Counted from the first letter of the stretch, positions 9,302 to 18,086 are shown. The stretch is 64,000 nucleotides of DNA from Rhizobium herbae (GCF_017873135.1 NZ_JAGGJV010000004.1:186001-250000), one strand, 5' to 3'. Made by a program: numbers and translations. Notes: a model not told the origin generated them from the sequence alone.

Positions 9302-9444
9302 GCGCATCTGCGGCTCCAACCGGCGCGGTATGTTTTAAAACCGGGAAATCCTGCACGCCGGGCTTGTATACCGCACAGCAAAATTCCATTGCCGCATCGC
9401 ACAATTTACTTGCCGAGTGCTTTGAATTCTCCTAGCTTTTGCGC

Positions 9445-9705
9445 ATGTCACACGCTGATCCCTTCGACGCGATCTCGGATCCGAACCGGCGATATCTGCT
9501 GGAGGAGTTGCGTCGCGCACCGCGCACCGTGAACGAACTGGCAGAAGGTTTGCCGATCAGCCGGCCGGCGGTATCGCAGCACCTCAAGGCACTGCTGGAC
9601 TCAAATCTCGTCTCCGTTTCCCCAAGCGGCACGAAGCGGATTTACGCGATCAACAAGCCTGGCTTCGATCGGGTCAACCTATGGCTGGATCAATTCTGGT
9701 CGTGA
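9445..9705 (+). CDS. ArsR-family helix-turn-helix regulator
   Basis: 86 residues, nearly the whole length being one winged helix: DPNRRYLLEELRRAPRTVNELA, then the recognition helix in ISRPAVSQHLKALLDSNLV and a wing (SPSGTKRIYAI). No metal-binding cysteine pair of the ArsR/SmtB sensors is present, so it is probably not a metal sensor. The close relatives of this subtype often precede an SRPBCC-domain gene, but none follows here. A TTG codon two codons upstream is an alternative start. Confidence 0.8.
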   Translation: MSHADPFDAISDPNRRYLLEELRRAPRTVNELAEGLPISRPAVSQHLKALLDSNLVSVSPSGTKRIYAINKPGFDRVNLWLDQFWS

Positions 9706-9931
9706 GGATTACGGGCTGGTTGTGAGGTTTCTGGCCTCGAAAGGTCAGACATCGGGAAACTCACTACTGCGGGCTTTGGCGAACTTCATGTCCGCGCCAA
9801 ACAAATCCGCTTATCGACAACGCTTGAAACCGGCTTCAAGTGTCACTTTGCCAAAATTCGTTCTGGCTTTCCGGTTATCAATTTATGCGCTGGAACAAAA
9901 GTCTCCCGATGAATGAGATTGCTTTACCTAA

Positions 9932-10105
9932 TCAGTGAGTTGAAGAGCGAATCTTCTCGATTTCGTCCTTCAAGCGCAGCTTCCGACGCTTGATGTCAGC
10001 GATGTGCTGATCCTGGACAGACGGCTGGATAAGCGCCGAATGGAGCTCCTGCTCCAGAACATCATGTTTTTTCTCAAGCGTTGCAAGATGAGCCTCAATG
10101 GTCAT
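9932..10105 (-). CDS. YdcH/DUF465 family small protein
   Basis: 57 residues, almost wholly alpha-helical: IEAHLATLEKKHDVLEQELHSAL followed by IADIKRRKLRLKDEIEKI. This is the DUF465 (YdcH) pattern of two amphipathic helices with the KxxKLxLKDEI end. The start at 10105 is supported by AGGAAGGGA 7 bases upstream; the longer frame adds 30 residues without family resemblance. A second DUF465 gene lies 243 bases away on the opposite strand. Molecular role unknown. Confidence 0.85.
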   Translation of the reverse strand: MTIEAHLATLEKKHDVLEQELHSALIQPSVQDQHIADIKRRKLRLKDEIEKIRSSTH

Positions 10106-10348
10106 GTGGCAGTCCCTTCCTTTTGCTTGCACCCGATCCGTAAATGCCGGATGTTCCACGTTGTAACCGAGATAGTGTGCCATGCTATTTTTCATTTGTC
10201 GAAGGCGAAATCATGGCCGACATCAAATCTCGGTGGCGAGATTTGGTATTGGGATAACTTCCCGTTACCAACAATTCTGTGCTAGAGCGACGCTCGATTT
10301 TATGCGGATAGCAGACTATCTGCTGTCGGCGCCGACGGGGAACATTGC

Positions 10349-10552
10349 ATGCCAGATCAGGATCAGGCCGAACTCAGACTGAGCGTAGCGCGGCTGAGGC
10401 AGGAACATGAAGACTATGATGTTGCGATCAATGCTATGATCCAGACAGGCTGCGACGCCCTGCGCATCCAGCGGATGAAAAAGAAGAAATTGATCATCAA
10501 GGACAAGATCACCAAGATCGAAGACCAGATCATTCCCGATATCATCGCCTGA
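10349..10552 (+). CDS. YdcH/DUF465 family small protein (second copy)
   Basis: 67 residues with the same two-helix layout as its divergent neighbour: [21 protein letters not shown], then [21 protein letters not shown]. The [10 protein letters not shown] segment is the family signature. A GGGGAA sequence precedes the ATG. It lies 79 bases upstream of purE and may share its transcript. Function unknown; the family is common next to purE in rhizobia (from memory). Confidence 0.85.
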   Translation: MPDQDQAELRLSVARLRQEHEDYDVAINAMIQTGCDALRIQRMKKKKLIIKDKITKIEDQIIPDIIA

Positions 10553-10631
10553 ACCTGCCGCGTGTCCGAAAGGGCGCGCTGCGAACGCTCCGGCCCGCAC
10601 CTCGGCCTCGCAACAAAGCGGAACGAACACA

Positions 10632-11132
10632 GTGACGAAAGCAGCAACCCCGCCCGTCGCCATCATCATGGGAAGCCAGTCCGACTGGGAGACCATGAAG
10701 AATGCCGCCGACACGCTCGACGCCCTCGACATCGCCTATGACGCCCGCATCGTTTCGGCACATCGCACGGTGGACAGGTTGATCAATTTTGCCAGGGGCG
10801 CGCGCGACGAAGGCTTCAAGGTCATCATCGCCGGTGCCGGTGGTGCTGCGCATCTGCCTGGAATGACGGCGGCGATGACGCCGCTGCCGGTATTCGGCGT
10901 TCCCGTCCAGTCCAAGGCACTCTCCGGCCAGGACAGCCTGTTGTCGATCGTGCAGATGCCGGCCGGCATTCCCGTCGGCACGCTCGCCATCGGCCGCGCC
11001 GGCGCCATCAACGCGGCGCTTCTTGCCGCGGCCGTTCTAGCACTCAGCGATCCCGATCTCGCCGATCGTCTCGACGACTGGCGCGAACAGCAAAGCGCGG
11101 CCGTTGCCGAATATCCGGTGGATCAGGCATGA
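10632..11132 (+). CDS. purE: 5-(carboxyamino)imidazole ribonucleotide mutase
   Basis: 166 residues, class I PurE length. Signatures are [17 protein letters not shown] at the N-terminus, the SAHRT substrate motif near residue 43 and [15 protein letters not shown]. PurE converts N5-CAIR to CAIR in purine synthesis, using the product of PurK. Start is a GTG; the motif begins 12 residues later. The stop overlaps the purK start by 4 bases (ATGA), so both are translated together. Confidence 0.96.
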   Translation: MTKAATPPVAIIMGSQSDWETMKNAADTLDALDIAYDARIVSAHRTVDRLINFARGARDEGFKVIIAGAGGAAHLPGMTAAMTPLPVFGVPVQSKALSGQDSLLSIVQMPAGIPVGTLAIGRAGAINAALLAAAVLALSDPDLADRLDDWREQQSAAVAEYPVDQA

Positions 11133-12178
11133 GAACGATCGGCATCATCGGCGGCGGCCAGCTTGGCCGCATGCTTGCCATGGCTGCGGCGCGGCTCAAC
11201 TTCCGCACCATCATTCTGGAACCCCAGGTCGATTGTCCGGCCGCGCAGGTCGCCAACGGCCAGATCGTCGCCGCCTATGACGACGAGACGGCGCTGAGGC
11301 AGCTTGCGGATGCCTGCGATATCGTCACCTATGAGTTCGAGAACGTGCCGGTCGGAGCGGCTGAGACACTTGCACGCGCGCTTCCGGTCTACCCGCCGCC
11401 CAGGGCGCTGGCCGTCTCTCAGGACCGGGTGAGCGAAAAACAGTTCCTCAACGGCTGCGGCATCGAAACCGCGCGCTTCCACGCTGTCGACAATCAGGAA
11501 CAGCTTGAACGGGCGCTCGCCGATTTCTCCGGCAGGGGCGTGCTGAAAACCCGCCGTCTCGGCTACGACGGCAAGGGCCAGCGCGTCTTCAAGGATGCGA
11601 GCGATGATGCGGCCGGCGCCTACCGGGCGCTTGGCGGCGTTCCGCTGATTCTCGAGAGCTTCGTTGCGTTCGAAAGGGAAATCTCGATCATTGCCGCCCG
11701 CAGCACCGACGGCACGATTTCCTGTTACGACCCCGCCGAAAACATTCATCGCAACGGCATTCTCCACACCTCGACCGTCCCGGCCACAATCAGCGAGACA
11801 ACCGCTGAGGCGGCCCGCCTTGCAGCCACGGCCGTGCTGACGGCCCTTGGCTATGTCGGCGTCATCGGCATGGAATTCTTCGTTCTGGCTGACGGGACGT
11901 TGATCGCCAACGAGATCGCACCCCGCGTCCACAATTCCGGCCACTGGACGGAAGCCGCCTGCGTGGTGTCCCAGTTCGAGCAGCACATTCGTGCCGTCGC
12001 CGGATTGGCCCTGGCGAGCGGCGCCCGCCATTCCGATTGCGTGATGCAGAACCTGATCGGCGACGATATCGACGACCTGCCGGCCTGGCTCGCCAAACCG
12101 GGCGCGCTCGTTCACCTTTACGGCAAGACAGAAGCGCGGCCAGGGCGTAAAATGGGGCACGTCACTTGGCTTCGATAA
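11129..12178 (+). CDS. purK: 5-(carboxyamino)imidazole ribonucleotide synthase
   Basis: 349 residues with the ATP-grasp layout. It opens with [20 protein letters not shown], has VKSxxGGYDGKGQ-type ATP loop in the form [16 protein letters not shown] near residue 147, and ends with the [14 protein letters not shown] metal-site segment near residue 265. PurK makes N5-CAIR from AIR, ATP and bicarbonate and hands it to PurE. Its start overlaps purE. Confidence 0.96.
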   Translation: MRTIGIIGGGQLGRMLAMAAARLNFRTIILEPQVDCPAAQVANGQIVAAYDDETALRQLADACDIVTYEFENVPVGAAETLARALPVYPPPRALAVSQDRVSEKQFLNGCGIETARFHAVDNQEQLERALADFSGRGVLKTRRLGYDGKGQRVFKDASDDAAGAYRALGGVPLILESFVAFEREISIIAARSTDGTISCYDPAENIHRNGILHTSTVPATISETTAEAARLAATAVLTALGYVGVIGMEFFVLADGTLIANEIAPRVHNSGHWTEAACVVSQFEQHIRAVAGLALASGARHSDCVMQNLIGDDIDDLPAWLAKPGALVHLYGKTEARPGRKMGHVTWLR

Positions 12179-12231
12179 GGGTTTAACCCACAGAAAAGCC
12201 GAAGGTAGCCGCGAAAACCGCCTCTCTGTGG

Positions 12232-12260
12232 TTGACACTTTTGCGACGCCGGGTTATTTG
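12232..12260 (+). promoter_or_regulatory. Candidate sigma-70 promoter for rpmJ
   Basis: TTGACA at 12232-12237 and TATTTG at 12255-12260, 17 bases apart. The -35 is perfect, the -10 moderate. It lies between purK and rpmJ and gives a leader of about 95 bases. Confidence 0.5.
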
Positions 12261-12274
12261 CCTGCCACCCTAAG

Positions 12275-12311
12275 AGCGCGCTCGGCCTTAAACGTCTGCA
12301 AGCGCGCTTTT
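12275..12311 (+). promoter_or_regulatory. Leader hairpin (attenuator-like) before rpmJ
   Basis: The self-complementary octamer AGCGCGCT occurs at 12275-12282 and again at 12301-12308, followed by TTT. In the transcript the copies can pair around an 18-base loop. It could end transcription early, form an L36 autoregulatory site or only stabilise the RNA. Confidence 0.35.
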
Positions 12312-12362
12312 GATTGTTAAAGACCGGCGAAATCAGATTCGCCGAAACTGCGGATCAGAAAA

Positions 12363-12488
12363 ATGAAGATCAAAAATTCGCTCAAGTCGCTGAAGGCCCG
12401 TCACCGCGAAAACCGTCTGGTTCGCCGCAAGGGCCGTGTCTACATCATCAACAAGCTGAACCCGCGCTTCAAGGCCCGTCAGGGCTGA
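12363..12488 (+). CDS. rpmJ: 50S ribosomal protein L36, cysteine-free type
   Basis: 41 codons: starts [11 protein letters not shown] and ends NPRFKARQG. The basic, short sequence with [12 protein letters not shown] is the rhizobial L36 form. It has no cysteine or CxxC/CxxxxH zinc site, so it belongs to the C-minus (YkgO-type) class that works without zinc. It is one of the smallest genes of the window. It has its own candidate promoter and leader between purK and the TPR gene. Confidence 0.95.
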   Translation: MKIKNSLKSLKARHRENRLVRRKGRVYIINKLNPRFKARQG

Positions 12489-12642
12489 GCCATTGCGTCA
12501 GCCGGAAACCCAGGTTTTCCGAGCGATCGCATATGGATCGAGTGCGTTCGTGCGCCTGCCTTTTTTGGTGCCCGAGCGGTTCACCGGTTTGATGTCTCAA
12601 ATTTGATTTGATCTTCGGCCATGGCAGGCTACCTTATTTGCC

Positions 12643-13248
12643 ATGGCTAAACTCATGTCTTCATTTTTGATTCTTGGCTGCGTGCTGGCAGCATCCTTTG
12701 CCGGCCCCCCTTCCCTCCTTGCGGCCGACACATCACAGGCCTCCGCGACGTCGGAACTGACGACACCCAAACAGCGGCTCGACGCGCTCTTTTCCGAATT
12801 GAAGCGGGAACGCGATCCGGACAAGGCGCGCGAGATTTCGGACCGAATCCGCATCGAATGGCAGGATTCCGGCAGCGCTTCCGTGAACCTTCTGATGCAG
12901 TGGGCGTCAAAAGCGGTCGAATCAAACCGCAAGGCAACAGCCCTCGATATATTCGACCAGGTCATCACGCTCTCACCCCAATATGTCGAAGGCTGGAACC
13001 AGCGTGCCACGCTGCACTACCAGATGGGCAACTACCGAAAGTCCATGTCGGACATCAACAGGGTGCTGGCGATCGAGCCGCGCCATTTCGGTGCGCTCGC
13101 GGGCATGGCGGCGATCCTGACCGCAGCCGGCAAGGATGAACTTGCGCTTCGGGCCTGGGAACAATTCCTCGATATCTATCCAGCCGACCGCCGGGCGCAG
13201 GAACAGCTTGGCGAGCTGGAGGAAAAACTTGCCGGCAACCGCACTTGA
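12643..13248 (+). CDS. TPR-repeat exported protein
   Basis: 201 residues. The N-terminus (MAKLMSSFLILGCVLAASFAG) is a signal peptide, probably cut after LLAADT or earlier. Helical repeats follow from about residue 80: ALDIFDQVITLSPQYVEGWNQRATLHYQMGNYRKSMSDINRVLAIEPRHFGALAGMA, the consensus of two consecutive TPRs, and a third partial one near 165-190. It is probably a periplasmic adaptor. The partner is not evident from the neighbours. Confidence 0.85.
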   Translation: MAKLMSSFLILGCVLAASFAGPPSLLAADTSQASATSELTTPKQRLDALFSELKRERDPDKAREISDRIRIEWQDSGSASVNLLMQWASKAVESNRKATALDIFDQVITLSPQYVEGWNQRATLHYQMGNYRKSMSDINRVLAIEPRHFGALAGMAAILTAAGKDELALRAWEQFLDIYPADRRAQEQLGELEEKLAGNRT

Positions 13249-13344
13249 TTCTTCCTGACTAGCGAAACCGCAGACCGCTTTCCTTCGTATCGGACGATAG
13301 CCAAACCATCCGGCCGATTGCGCAGGCGCGCGGAAGAGTGATTG

Positions 13345-14367
13345 ATGTCCTTTGCCTTCAGGAAACTCATGCTGTTCATTGCATCGCTATGTCTTGCCGT
13401 ACTGGTTACCGGATTCGGCTTCAGCTCCTACAAGGCGGCGGCCTTTGAAAAAGACAATCCGAATACGGGCGAATTGATCGACGTCGGCGGCTATCGGATG
13501 AACAGCGTCTACGTACCACGTCCGAAGAGCGCCGATCTTCCGACTCTCGTCTTCATCCACGGGGCAAGCGCCAATCTTCGCGACCCGATGGTTGCCTTCA
13601 GGGACAAGCTCGAGGGCCGCGCCGATATGCTGTTTCTCGACCGGCCGGGACTGGGCTTTTCCGAACGTGGCGGCCCACAGAATGCCTATCCCGACGGTCA
13701 GGCCGATGCCATCGCCGCCTTGATGAAGAAACGCGGCATCAAGAAAGCCATCATCATCAGCCACTCCTTCGGTGGGGCGATCGCCGCAACCTTTGCCTTG
13801 AACCACAAGGACATGGTGGCAGGCCTGCTGTTTCTCTCGCCCGCCACCCATCCGTGGCCGGGCGGCATCGAATGGTACTATGACGTCACCAGGACACCGG
13901 TATTGGGCTGGTTGTTTGCCACCCTGATTGCGCCGCCGGCAGGCCTTGCCGCCATAGACAAGGCGACGAAGGCAGTCTTTGCCCCCAATCCCAGGCCGGA
14001 CGGCTATATCGAAGAGACGGCCGCCTATCTGGCCATAAGGCCGCGCGCCTTTCGCAACAACGCCATCGATATCGCCAATCTGCTTGAATATGTGAAGCGC
14101 GTGTCGCCGCGCTACAGGGAGATCAAGGCGCCCACTGCCATCATCACCGGCGACGCCGACCGTGTCGTCCTCCCCGAAATCCACTCCCGCCAGCTGCATG
14201 AAGACATCACCGGCTCGACGCTGCTACGCATTCATAACCTTGGCCATAAACCGGATTATATCGTCACCGACCTCGCGATTGCCGCAATCGAAACGCTGGC
14301 TGGAAAGAAGCGCGACCTGACCAGGCTCGCCGGGCAGGCCGAGGCCGGGATAGCGGTCGTAAAATAA
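13345..14367 (+). CDS. Alpha/beta hydrolase with N-terminal membrane anchor
   Basis: 340 residues. A hydrophobic N-terminal segment (about 6-26) acts as signal or anchor. The hydrolase core has the oxyanion HGASAN region, the nucleophile elbow SHSFGG near residue 138, an acid in GDADRVVLPE and the catalytic histidine in HNLGHKP near residue 300. The reaction is not known. ATG at 13345 has GGAAGAG upstream at good spacing. It converges on the response-regulator gene, only 8 bases away. Confidence 0.85.
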   Translation: MSFAFRKLMLFIASLCLAVLVTGFGFSSYKAAAFEKDNPNTGELIDVGGYRMNSVYVPRPKSADLPTLVFIHGASANLRDPMVAFRDKLEGRADMLFLDRPGLGFSERGGPQNAYPDGQADAIAALMKKRGIKKAIIISHSFGGAIAATFALNHKDMVAGLLFLSPATHPWPGGIEWYYDVTRTPVLGWLFATLIAPPAGLAAIDKATKAVFAPNPRPDGYIEETAAYLAIRPRAFRNNAIDIANLLEYVKRVSPRYREIKAPTAIITGDADRVVLPEIHSRQLHEDITGSTLLRIHNLGHKPDYIVTDLAIAAIETLAGKKRDLTRLAGQAEAGIAVVK

Positions 14368-14375
14368 GCTTAAAC

Positions 14376-14747
14376 CTACGCTGCGGCCACCATATCACGC
14401 ATGGCACTCATGACCCGCGACAGATCATAGGGCTTTGCGAAAAATCTCCCCTCCACCGGAAGCAACGCATCACTCATCTCGCGGTGGCCTGAGGCGACGA
14501 TGATCTTGATGGGCGGCCATCTGTCCCGCACCGCCGCAGCGAGCTTTAGCCCGTCCATGCTGCCGGGCATGTCGATGTCTGTAAACATCAGATGGATTTC
14601 GGATTGCGCGTTTAGAATGACAATCGCTTCATCAGCGTTCGATGCTTCAAGGACGCTGAAACCGTGATCTTCCAGCGACTGCGCAATGTCGATCCGGAGA
14701 AGGACTTCATCCTCCACAACCAGAACCGTTATGCCGTTATAGCCCAT
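14376..14747 (-). CDS. Single-domain response regulator (CheY/FixJ-like receiver)
   Basis: 123 residues containing just a receiver domain. The acidic pair is E12/D13 (VVEDEVLL), the phosphorylation site D57 (FTDIDMPG), the switch residue S86 (IIVASGH) and K105 (FFAKPYD). Lacking an output domain, it probably acts by protein contact or as a phosphate sink. It lies 162 bases downstream of the HWE kinase gene on the same strand, and is the natural partner of that kinase. All catalytic residues are kept, unlike the receiver-like region of the kinase. Confidence 0.9.
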   Translation of the reverse strand: MGYNGITVLVVEDEVLLRIDIAQSLEDHGFSVLEASNADEAIVILNAQSEIHLMFTDIDMPGSMDGLKLAAAVRDRWPPIKIIVASGHREMSDALLPVEGRFFAKPYDLSRVMSAMRDMVAAA

Positions 14748-14909
14748 CCCCGAAGCTCCGTCGTGGTGCAGTTGCTATATCTTTTGATAGGGCGTCGGAC
14801 CGGTTAACGCGCTTGACGTCAGAATGATCCATGAGAATTTATTTATGTTCTTCAGTGATTTATTGAATGTGTCGCAGGGAACACCGAGATACCGGAGCAT
14901 AACCTCCTC

Positions 14910-15950
14910 TCAGCTCTGCTGCAGCCGACCGAGGGGGCCTACGACGCGGCATCGAAATCCGTCCGGCGCGAAGGCGATATCGGGGGCGGAACCAAACAGG
15001 GAAGCGAGCGCCGCGCGAATATACCTCGTACCATATCCCTGTCGCGTCGGCTCTATGACCCTGGGGCCGCCTGCCTCGTCCCAATGCAGGGAGAGCAGCG
15101 GTGCGGCGTCATCCGAAATCGCCCAGGCGATATCGACGGTGCCGTCTTTCTGGGACAACGCACCATACTTGAGGGCATTGGTGATCAGTTCGTGGAGGCA
15201 AAGGGCGATCGTCGTTGCTGAGTTTCGCCCGATAGACACGTCCGGGCCGCGAACATGGATACGGCTCAACCCGTCGCTGTTATAGGGTGACACGGTCAGG
15301 TCGACGACAGACGACAGAGAGACCTCATCTCCACCTGCCTCGAACACGGCCGTATGCACTTTGGACAGTGCTTGCAGCCGACCGGTAAAATCTGCAGCCA
15401 AATCCTCTACCGTCGCAGCACCGCGTCGCGTCATCTGAAAGATCGACGTCACGCTGGCGAGGATATTCTTGATCCGATGATTGAGTTCCAGGCGCAGTTC
15501 GACCTCTCGCTCGATGGCATCCCGCACCTGCTTCTGACGCAACCGCACGAGCAGGTTCGATTGTATGCTGTTCACCAGTTCCAACGGAGCGATCGGGCGC
15601 GTGTGGAACAACAGGCGCGAACCCGGCCATGACCGTTCGAGCTGACTGCGAATTCGCGTGATCGGTGCTGCCCGCTCCAGCAGGACCAGTATCGGCACTT
15701 CCGACCAGTCTGGCTGCGCCGCGATATGCTCGCCAATGCTGGCGACAACCGGCGGGCTCAACGCCTCGTGGGTGATAACAATGACGCCGGGGGACAAGGA
15801 CAGGTGATGGATCAGATCCTTGCCCGTCCTGCCATGATTGACCGCGACCTTCTCCTCACGCAGAAACGCAGCGATATATTCGGCATCCTTGCGAAAGGGA
15901 GCAAGGACGAGCACCCAATCCAGCTCGCTTTCGGTCGGCGTCTCATTCAT
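14910..15950 (-). CDS. HWE-family sensor histidine kinase with degenerate receiver domain
   Basis: 346 residues. Residues 11-130 resemble a receiver (DWVLVLAPFRKDAEYIA, PILVLLERAAP) but the phospho-acceptor Asp is absent (VIVITHEALS) and the conserved lysine is missing (LFHTRPIAP), so it is a pseudo-receiver. The kinase part has H158 in LNHRIKNIL and the N-box HELITNALKYGALS (253-266). A WxE (W290/E292) completes the HWE signature. No membrane segment or PAS domain is visible. The gene starts within the stop codon of the KaiC-like gene (4-base overlap), which suggests a physical or regulatory partnership. Expected partner: the stand-alone regulator downstream. Confidence 0.9.
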   Translation of the reverse strand: MNETPTESELDWVLVLAPFRKDAEYIAAFLREEKVAVNHGRTGKDLIHHLSLSPGVIVITHEALSPPVVASIGEHIAAQPDWSEVPILVLLERAAPITRIRSQLERSWPGSRLLFHTRPIAPLELVNSIQSNLLVRLRQKQVRDAIEREVELRLELNHRIKNILASVTSIFQMTRRGAATVEDLAADFTGRLQALSKVHTAVFEAGGDEVSLSSVVDLTVSPYNSDGLSRIHVRGPDVSIGRNSATTIALCLHELITNALKYGALSQKDGTVDIAWAISDDAAPLLSLHWDEAGGPRVIEPTRQGYGTRYIRAALASLFGSAPDIAFAPDGFRCRVVGPLGRLQQS

Positions 15951-17389
15951 TTCGGATCAGGAAGAGGATTGTAGGAGACGACACTGACGCTGCCGCTCTC
16001 GATCAGCAGCTCCTGAATATTGAGGTCGTGCGGACCATGGCGCTTTTTGACCACGGTGATATTCCGACGCAGGCGTCCTTCGTGCTCCATGATCCGTAGC
16101 AGGAGCACTGTGTCACCGAGAAAGCTGACGTCGACGTCGATGCCCACATTTTGACCGATCAGGCCGTGCTGGGCAACGATCAGCATGGTCAGCACGCCGG
16201 ACCGGGCGAGGAATTTCAGAAGCGACTGAATATCGCGAACTGCCTTTTCCCGATGTGGCAGCGAGTTCAGATACCCGGTCAGGCTATCAATGACGACGAC
16301 ACGCGCCTTGTTCTGCGTGACTGCGTCCTGGACGATCTGGCCAAATTCGCCCGGCGAGATTTCGTTCGGGTTGAAATCGCGCAGGATCAGCTTGCCATCC
16401 TTATGGAATTGCCGCAGCTGCATGCCCAAACCTTCGGAGCGGCGGAAGAATGTCTCCAGCCGTTCTTCGAACAGGAACAGCGCGACACTCTCGCCGCGTT
16501 CGAGCGCCGCTGTCGCATAGAGCGATGACATGGTCGACTTGCCGGTACCCGACTGTCCGATCACCAGCGTCGTGGTTCCGGCCTCCTGGCCTCCGCCAAA
16601 CATGTCGTCGAGGGCGGCGACCCCCGATTTGATCAGTTCCGGCGTCGTCGTTTCCGACACCATGCTTGGCATGATCCGAGGAAAGACGACAACGCCTTCG
16701 CCTTCCCGGATGGCCATGTCGTGATATCCGTCAGCCACAGGAACGCCACGCATCTTGGAGACCTCGACGCGGCGGCGTACTCCGCCATACTCTTCCAACG
16801 CCTTATCGAAGCGGATAACCCCGTGGGCCAGGCCTTCGACCTCTTCACCGCTGCGGTCATAACCGGGCGTCTGCGTATCCAGCAGCAGCGCCACCACATT
16901 GCGCTTGGCAAGAAACGACTTGAAGCCAATCAACTCGCGGCGAAACCTCGGAGAATCGCCGGTTATCAGGCGGATTTCCAGAAGGGAATCGTAGACCAGG
17001 CGGCGCGGCTTGTGTTCCTCGATCGCCGCTTCGATCGCTTTTCGGGTCTCGTCAAGCCGGAGGTCGGCAGTCAGGAATATGCTCTGGTCATCGGCCTCGC
17101 TGACCGTGCCCGAGGTCGTCAGTTCCTCGACGCGAATGCCATCAAGCGTCCAGCCATGCGAGACAGCGATGGCCTCAAGTTCTGCGGCTGTCTGCGAAAG
17201 CGTGACATAGATGCAGCTTTCCCCTGCCTCCACGCCTGCCCGCAGGAACTGCAATGCAGCCGTCGTCTTGCCGGAGCCAGGCGCCCCCTGCAGCATATAA
17301 AGATTGGATGCCGGCAGACCCCCGCGCAAAATTTCGTTCAATCCAGCAATACCTGTGCTGACAACAGCGGGCGTTTTCCGTTTTGGCAT
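15947..17389 (-). CDS. KaiC-like double RecA-fold ATPase
   Basis: 480 residues in two RecA/KaiC domains. Walker A motifs are at 35-42 (GAPGSGKT) and 278-285 (GQSGTGKS), Walker B Asp at D134 and D368. In the second domain the catalytic glutamate pair is kept (FLFEERLE, E308/E309); in the first domain it is replaced by S65/Q66 (YVTLSQTAAE). By alignment from memory with cyanobacterial KaiC, the phosphosite Ser431 matches S422 but Thr432 matches F423. No kaiA or kaiB is found. It heads an operon with an HWE kinase. It is probably a signalling ATPase or autokinase whose state is read by the kinase; the input is unknown. Confidence 0.88.
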   Translation of the reverse strand: MPKRKTPAVVSTGIAGLNEILRGGLPASNLYMLQGAPGSGKTTAALQFLRAGVEAGESCIYVTLSQTAAELEAIAVSHGWTLDGIRVEELTTSGTVSEADDQSIFLTADLRLDETRKAIEAAIEEHKPRRLVYDSLLEIRLITGDSPRFRRELIGFKSFLAKRNVVALLLDTQTPGYDRSGEEVEGLAHGVIRFDKALEEYGGVRRRVEVSKMRGVPVADGYHDMAIREGEGVVVFPRIMPSMVSETTTPELIKSGVAALDDMFGGGQEAGTTTLVIGQSGTGKSTMSSLYATAALERGESVALFLFEERLETFFRRSEGLGMQLRQFHKDGKLILRDFNPNEISPGEFGQIVQDAVTQNKARVVVIDSLTGYLNSLPHREKAVRDIQSLLKFLARSGVLTMLIVAQHGLIGQNVGIDVDVSFLGDTVLLLRIMEHEGRLRRNITVVKKRHGPHDLNIQELLIESGSVSVVSYNPLPDPK

Positions 17390-17784
17390 ATATCAATCTT
17401 CCGCAAAAACCGTTGGCGCATTACCGAAAGAGAATGCACGCATCCTTGAAAGATGCGAAACTGATATATGGGGGGTTCTCAAAACATCAATGACATACAG
17501 ATCCGTAATGTGAGGTCGCTCCGAACGTGATGGCGAAAAGCGGGCGAAGATTGTGCTAGAAGATCAAGGCTCGCATTGATTGTACTTCGGTCTGGAGAAA
17601 AACTAAAAGTTGACATCAGCTGGAAGGCAGTCCATACATCGCATTGTCGATATTTGCTTGCTGAGCTTTGGTTACCGCGCGATTAGCACCGCGCCCTGAA
17701 CGAACCTTCCTTTCAAAAATCGTTATCACCATCCGCAGCGCATTTGCGTCGCGGTCGTCTCTTATTGCTATGAAAGGGTTCATC
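17390..17784. other. Divergent intergenic region between kaiC-like gene and cold-shock gene
   Basis: No convincing gene. It should hold the kaiC operon promoter on the minus strand and the cold-shock promoter plus long leader on the plus strand. No general-stress (GGAAC-N16/17-CGTT) promoter was found by eye near the kaiC end. Confidence 0.6.
17610..17640 (+). promoter_or_regulatory. Candidate promoter of cold-shock gene
   Basis: TTGACA at 17610-17615 with an AT-rich ATACAT/TACATC about 18 bases on. A start near 17647 gives a leader of about 140 bases, the long 5' leader typical of cold-shock mRNAs. Confidence 0.4.
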
Positions 17785-17994
17785 ATGACCACTGGCACAG
17801 TTAAATGGTTCAATTCCACCAAGGGCTTCGGCTTCATTCAGCCTGACAATGGCGGCGCTGACGCGTTCGTCCACATCTCTGCCGTCGAGCGCGCCGGAAT
17901 GCGCGAAATCGTCGAAGGCCAGAAGATCGGCTTTGACCTCGAGCGCGACAGCAAGTCGGGCAAGATGTCTGCCTGCAACCTGCAGGCCGTATAA
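17785..17994 (+). CDS. Cold-shock protein (CspA family)
   Basis: 69 residues, one cold-shock domain. The RNA-binding motifs are KGFGFIQP (RNP1) and AFVHIS (RNP2), preceded by TGTVKWFNSTKG. The protein binds single-stranded RNA/DNA and melts mRNA structure. The start at 17785 was chosen from family length; AAAGGG lies upstream, and the longer frame adds 39 non-family residues. A rho-independent terminator follows 64 bases downstream. Which Csp paralogue this is cannot be decided. Confidence 0.95.
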   Translation: MTTGTVKWFNSTKGFGFIQPDNGGADAFVHISAVERAGMREIVEGQKIGFDLERDSKSGKMSACNLQAV

Positions 17995-18057
17995 TCGGTA
18001 ATCGCTTTCCTTTGACCACGGATGTACTGGCACTGTCGAAAGCAAACTACCAATCGA

Positions 18058-18086
18058 GGTCAGGCATCATTGCCTGGCCTTTTTTT
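18058..18086 (+). terminator. Rho-independent terminator of cold-shock gene
   Basis: GGTCAGGCA, loop TCAT, TGCCTGGCC, then seven T. One G-T pair in a 9-bp stem. Strong. Confidence 0.9.

Noticed and set aside
9722-9916. 64-codon frame after the ArsR gene
   Set aside because: No ribosome-binding site, composition like non-coding sequence, no recognisable family.
17390-17784. kaiB or another small gene upstream of the kaiC-like gene
   Set aside because: Frames here are short, without ribosome sites and without the KaiB thioredoxin-like pattern.
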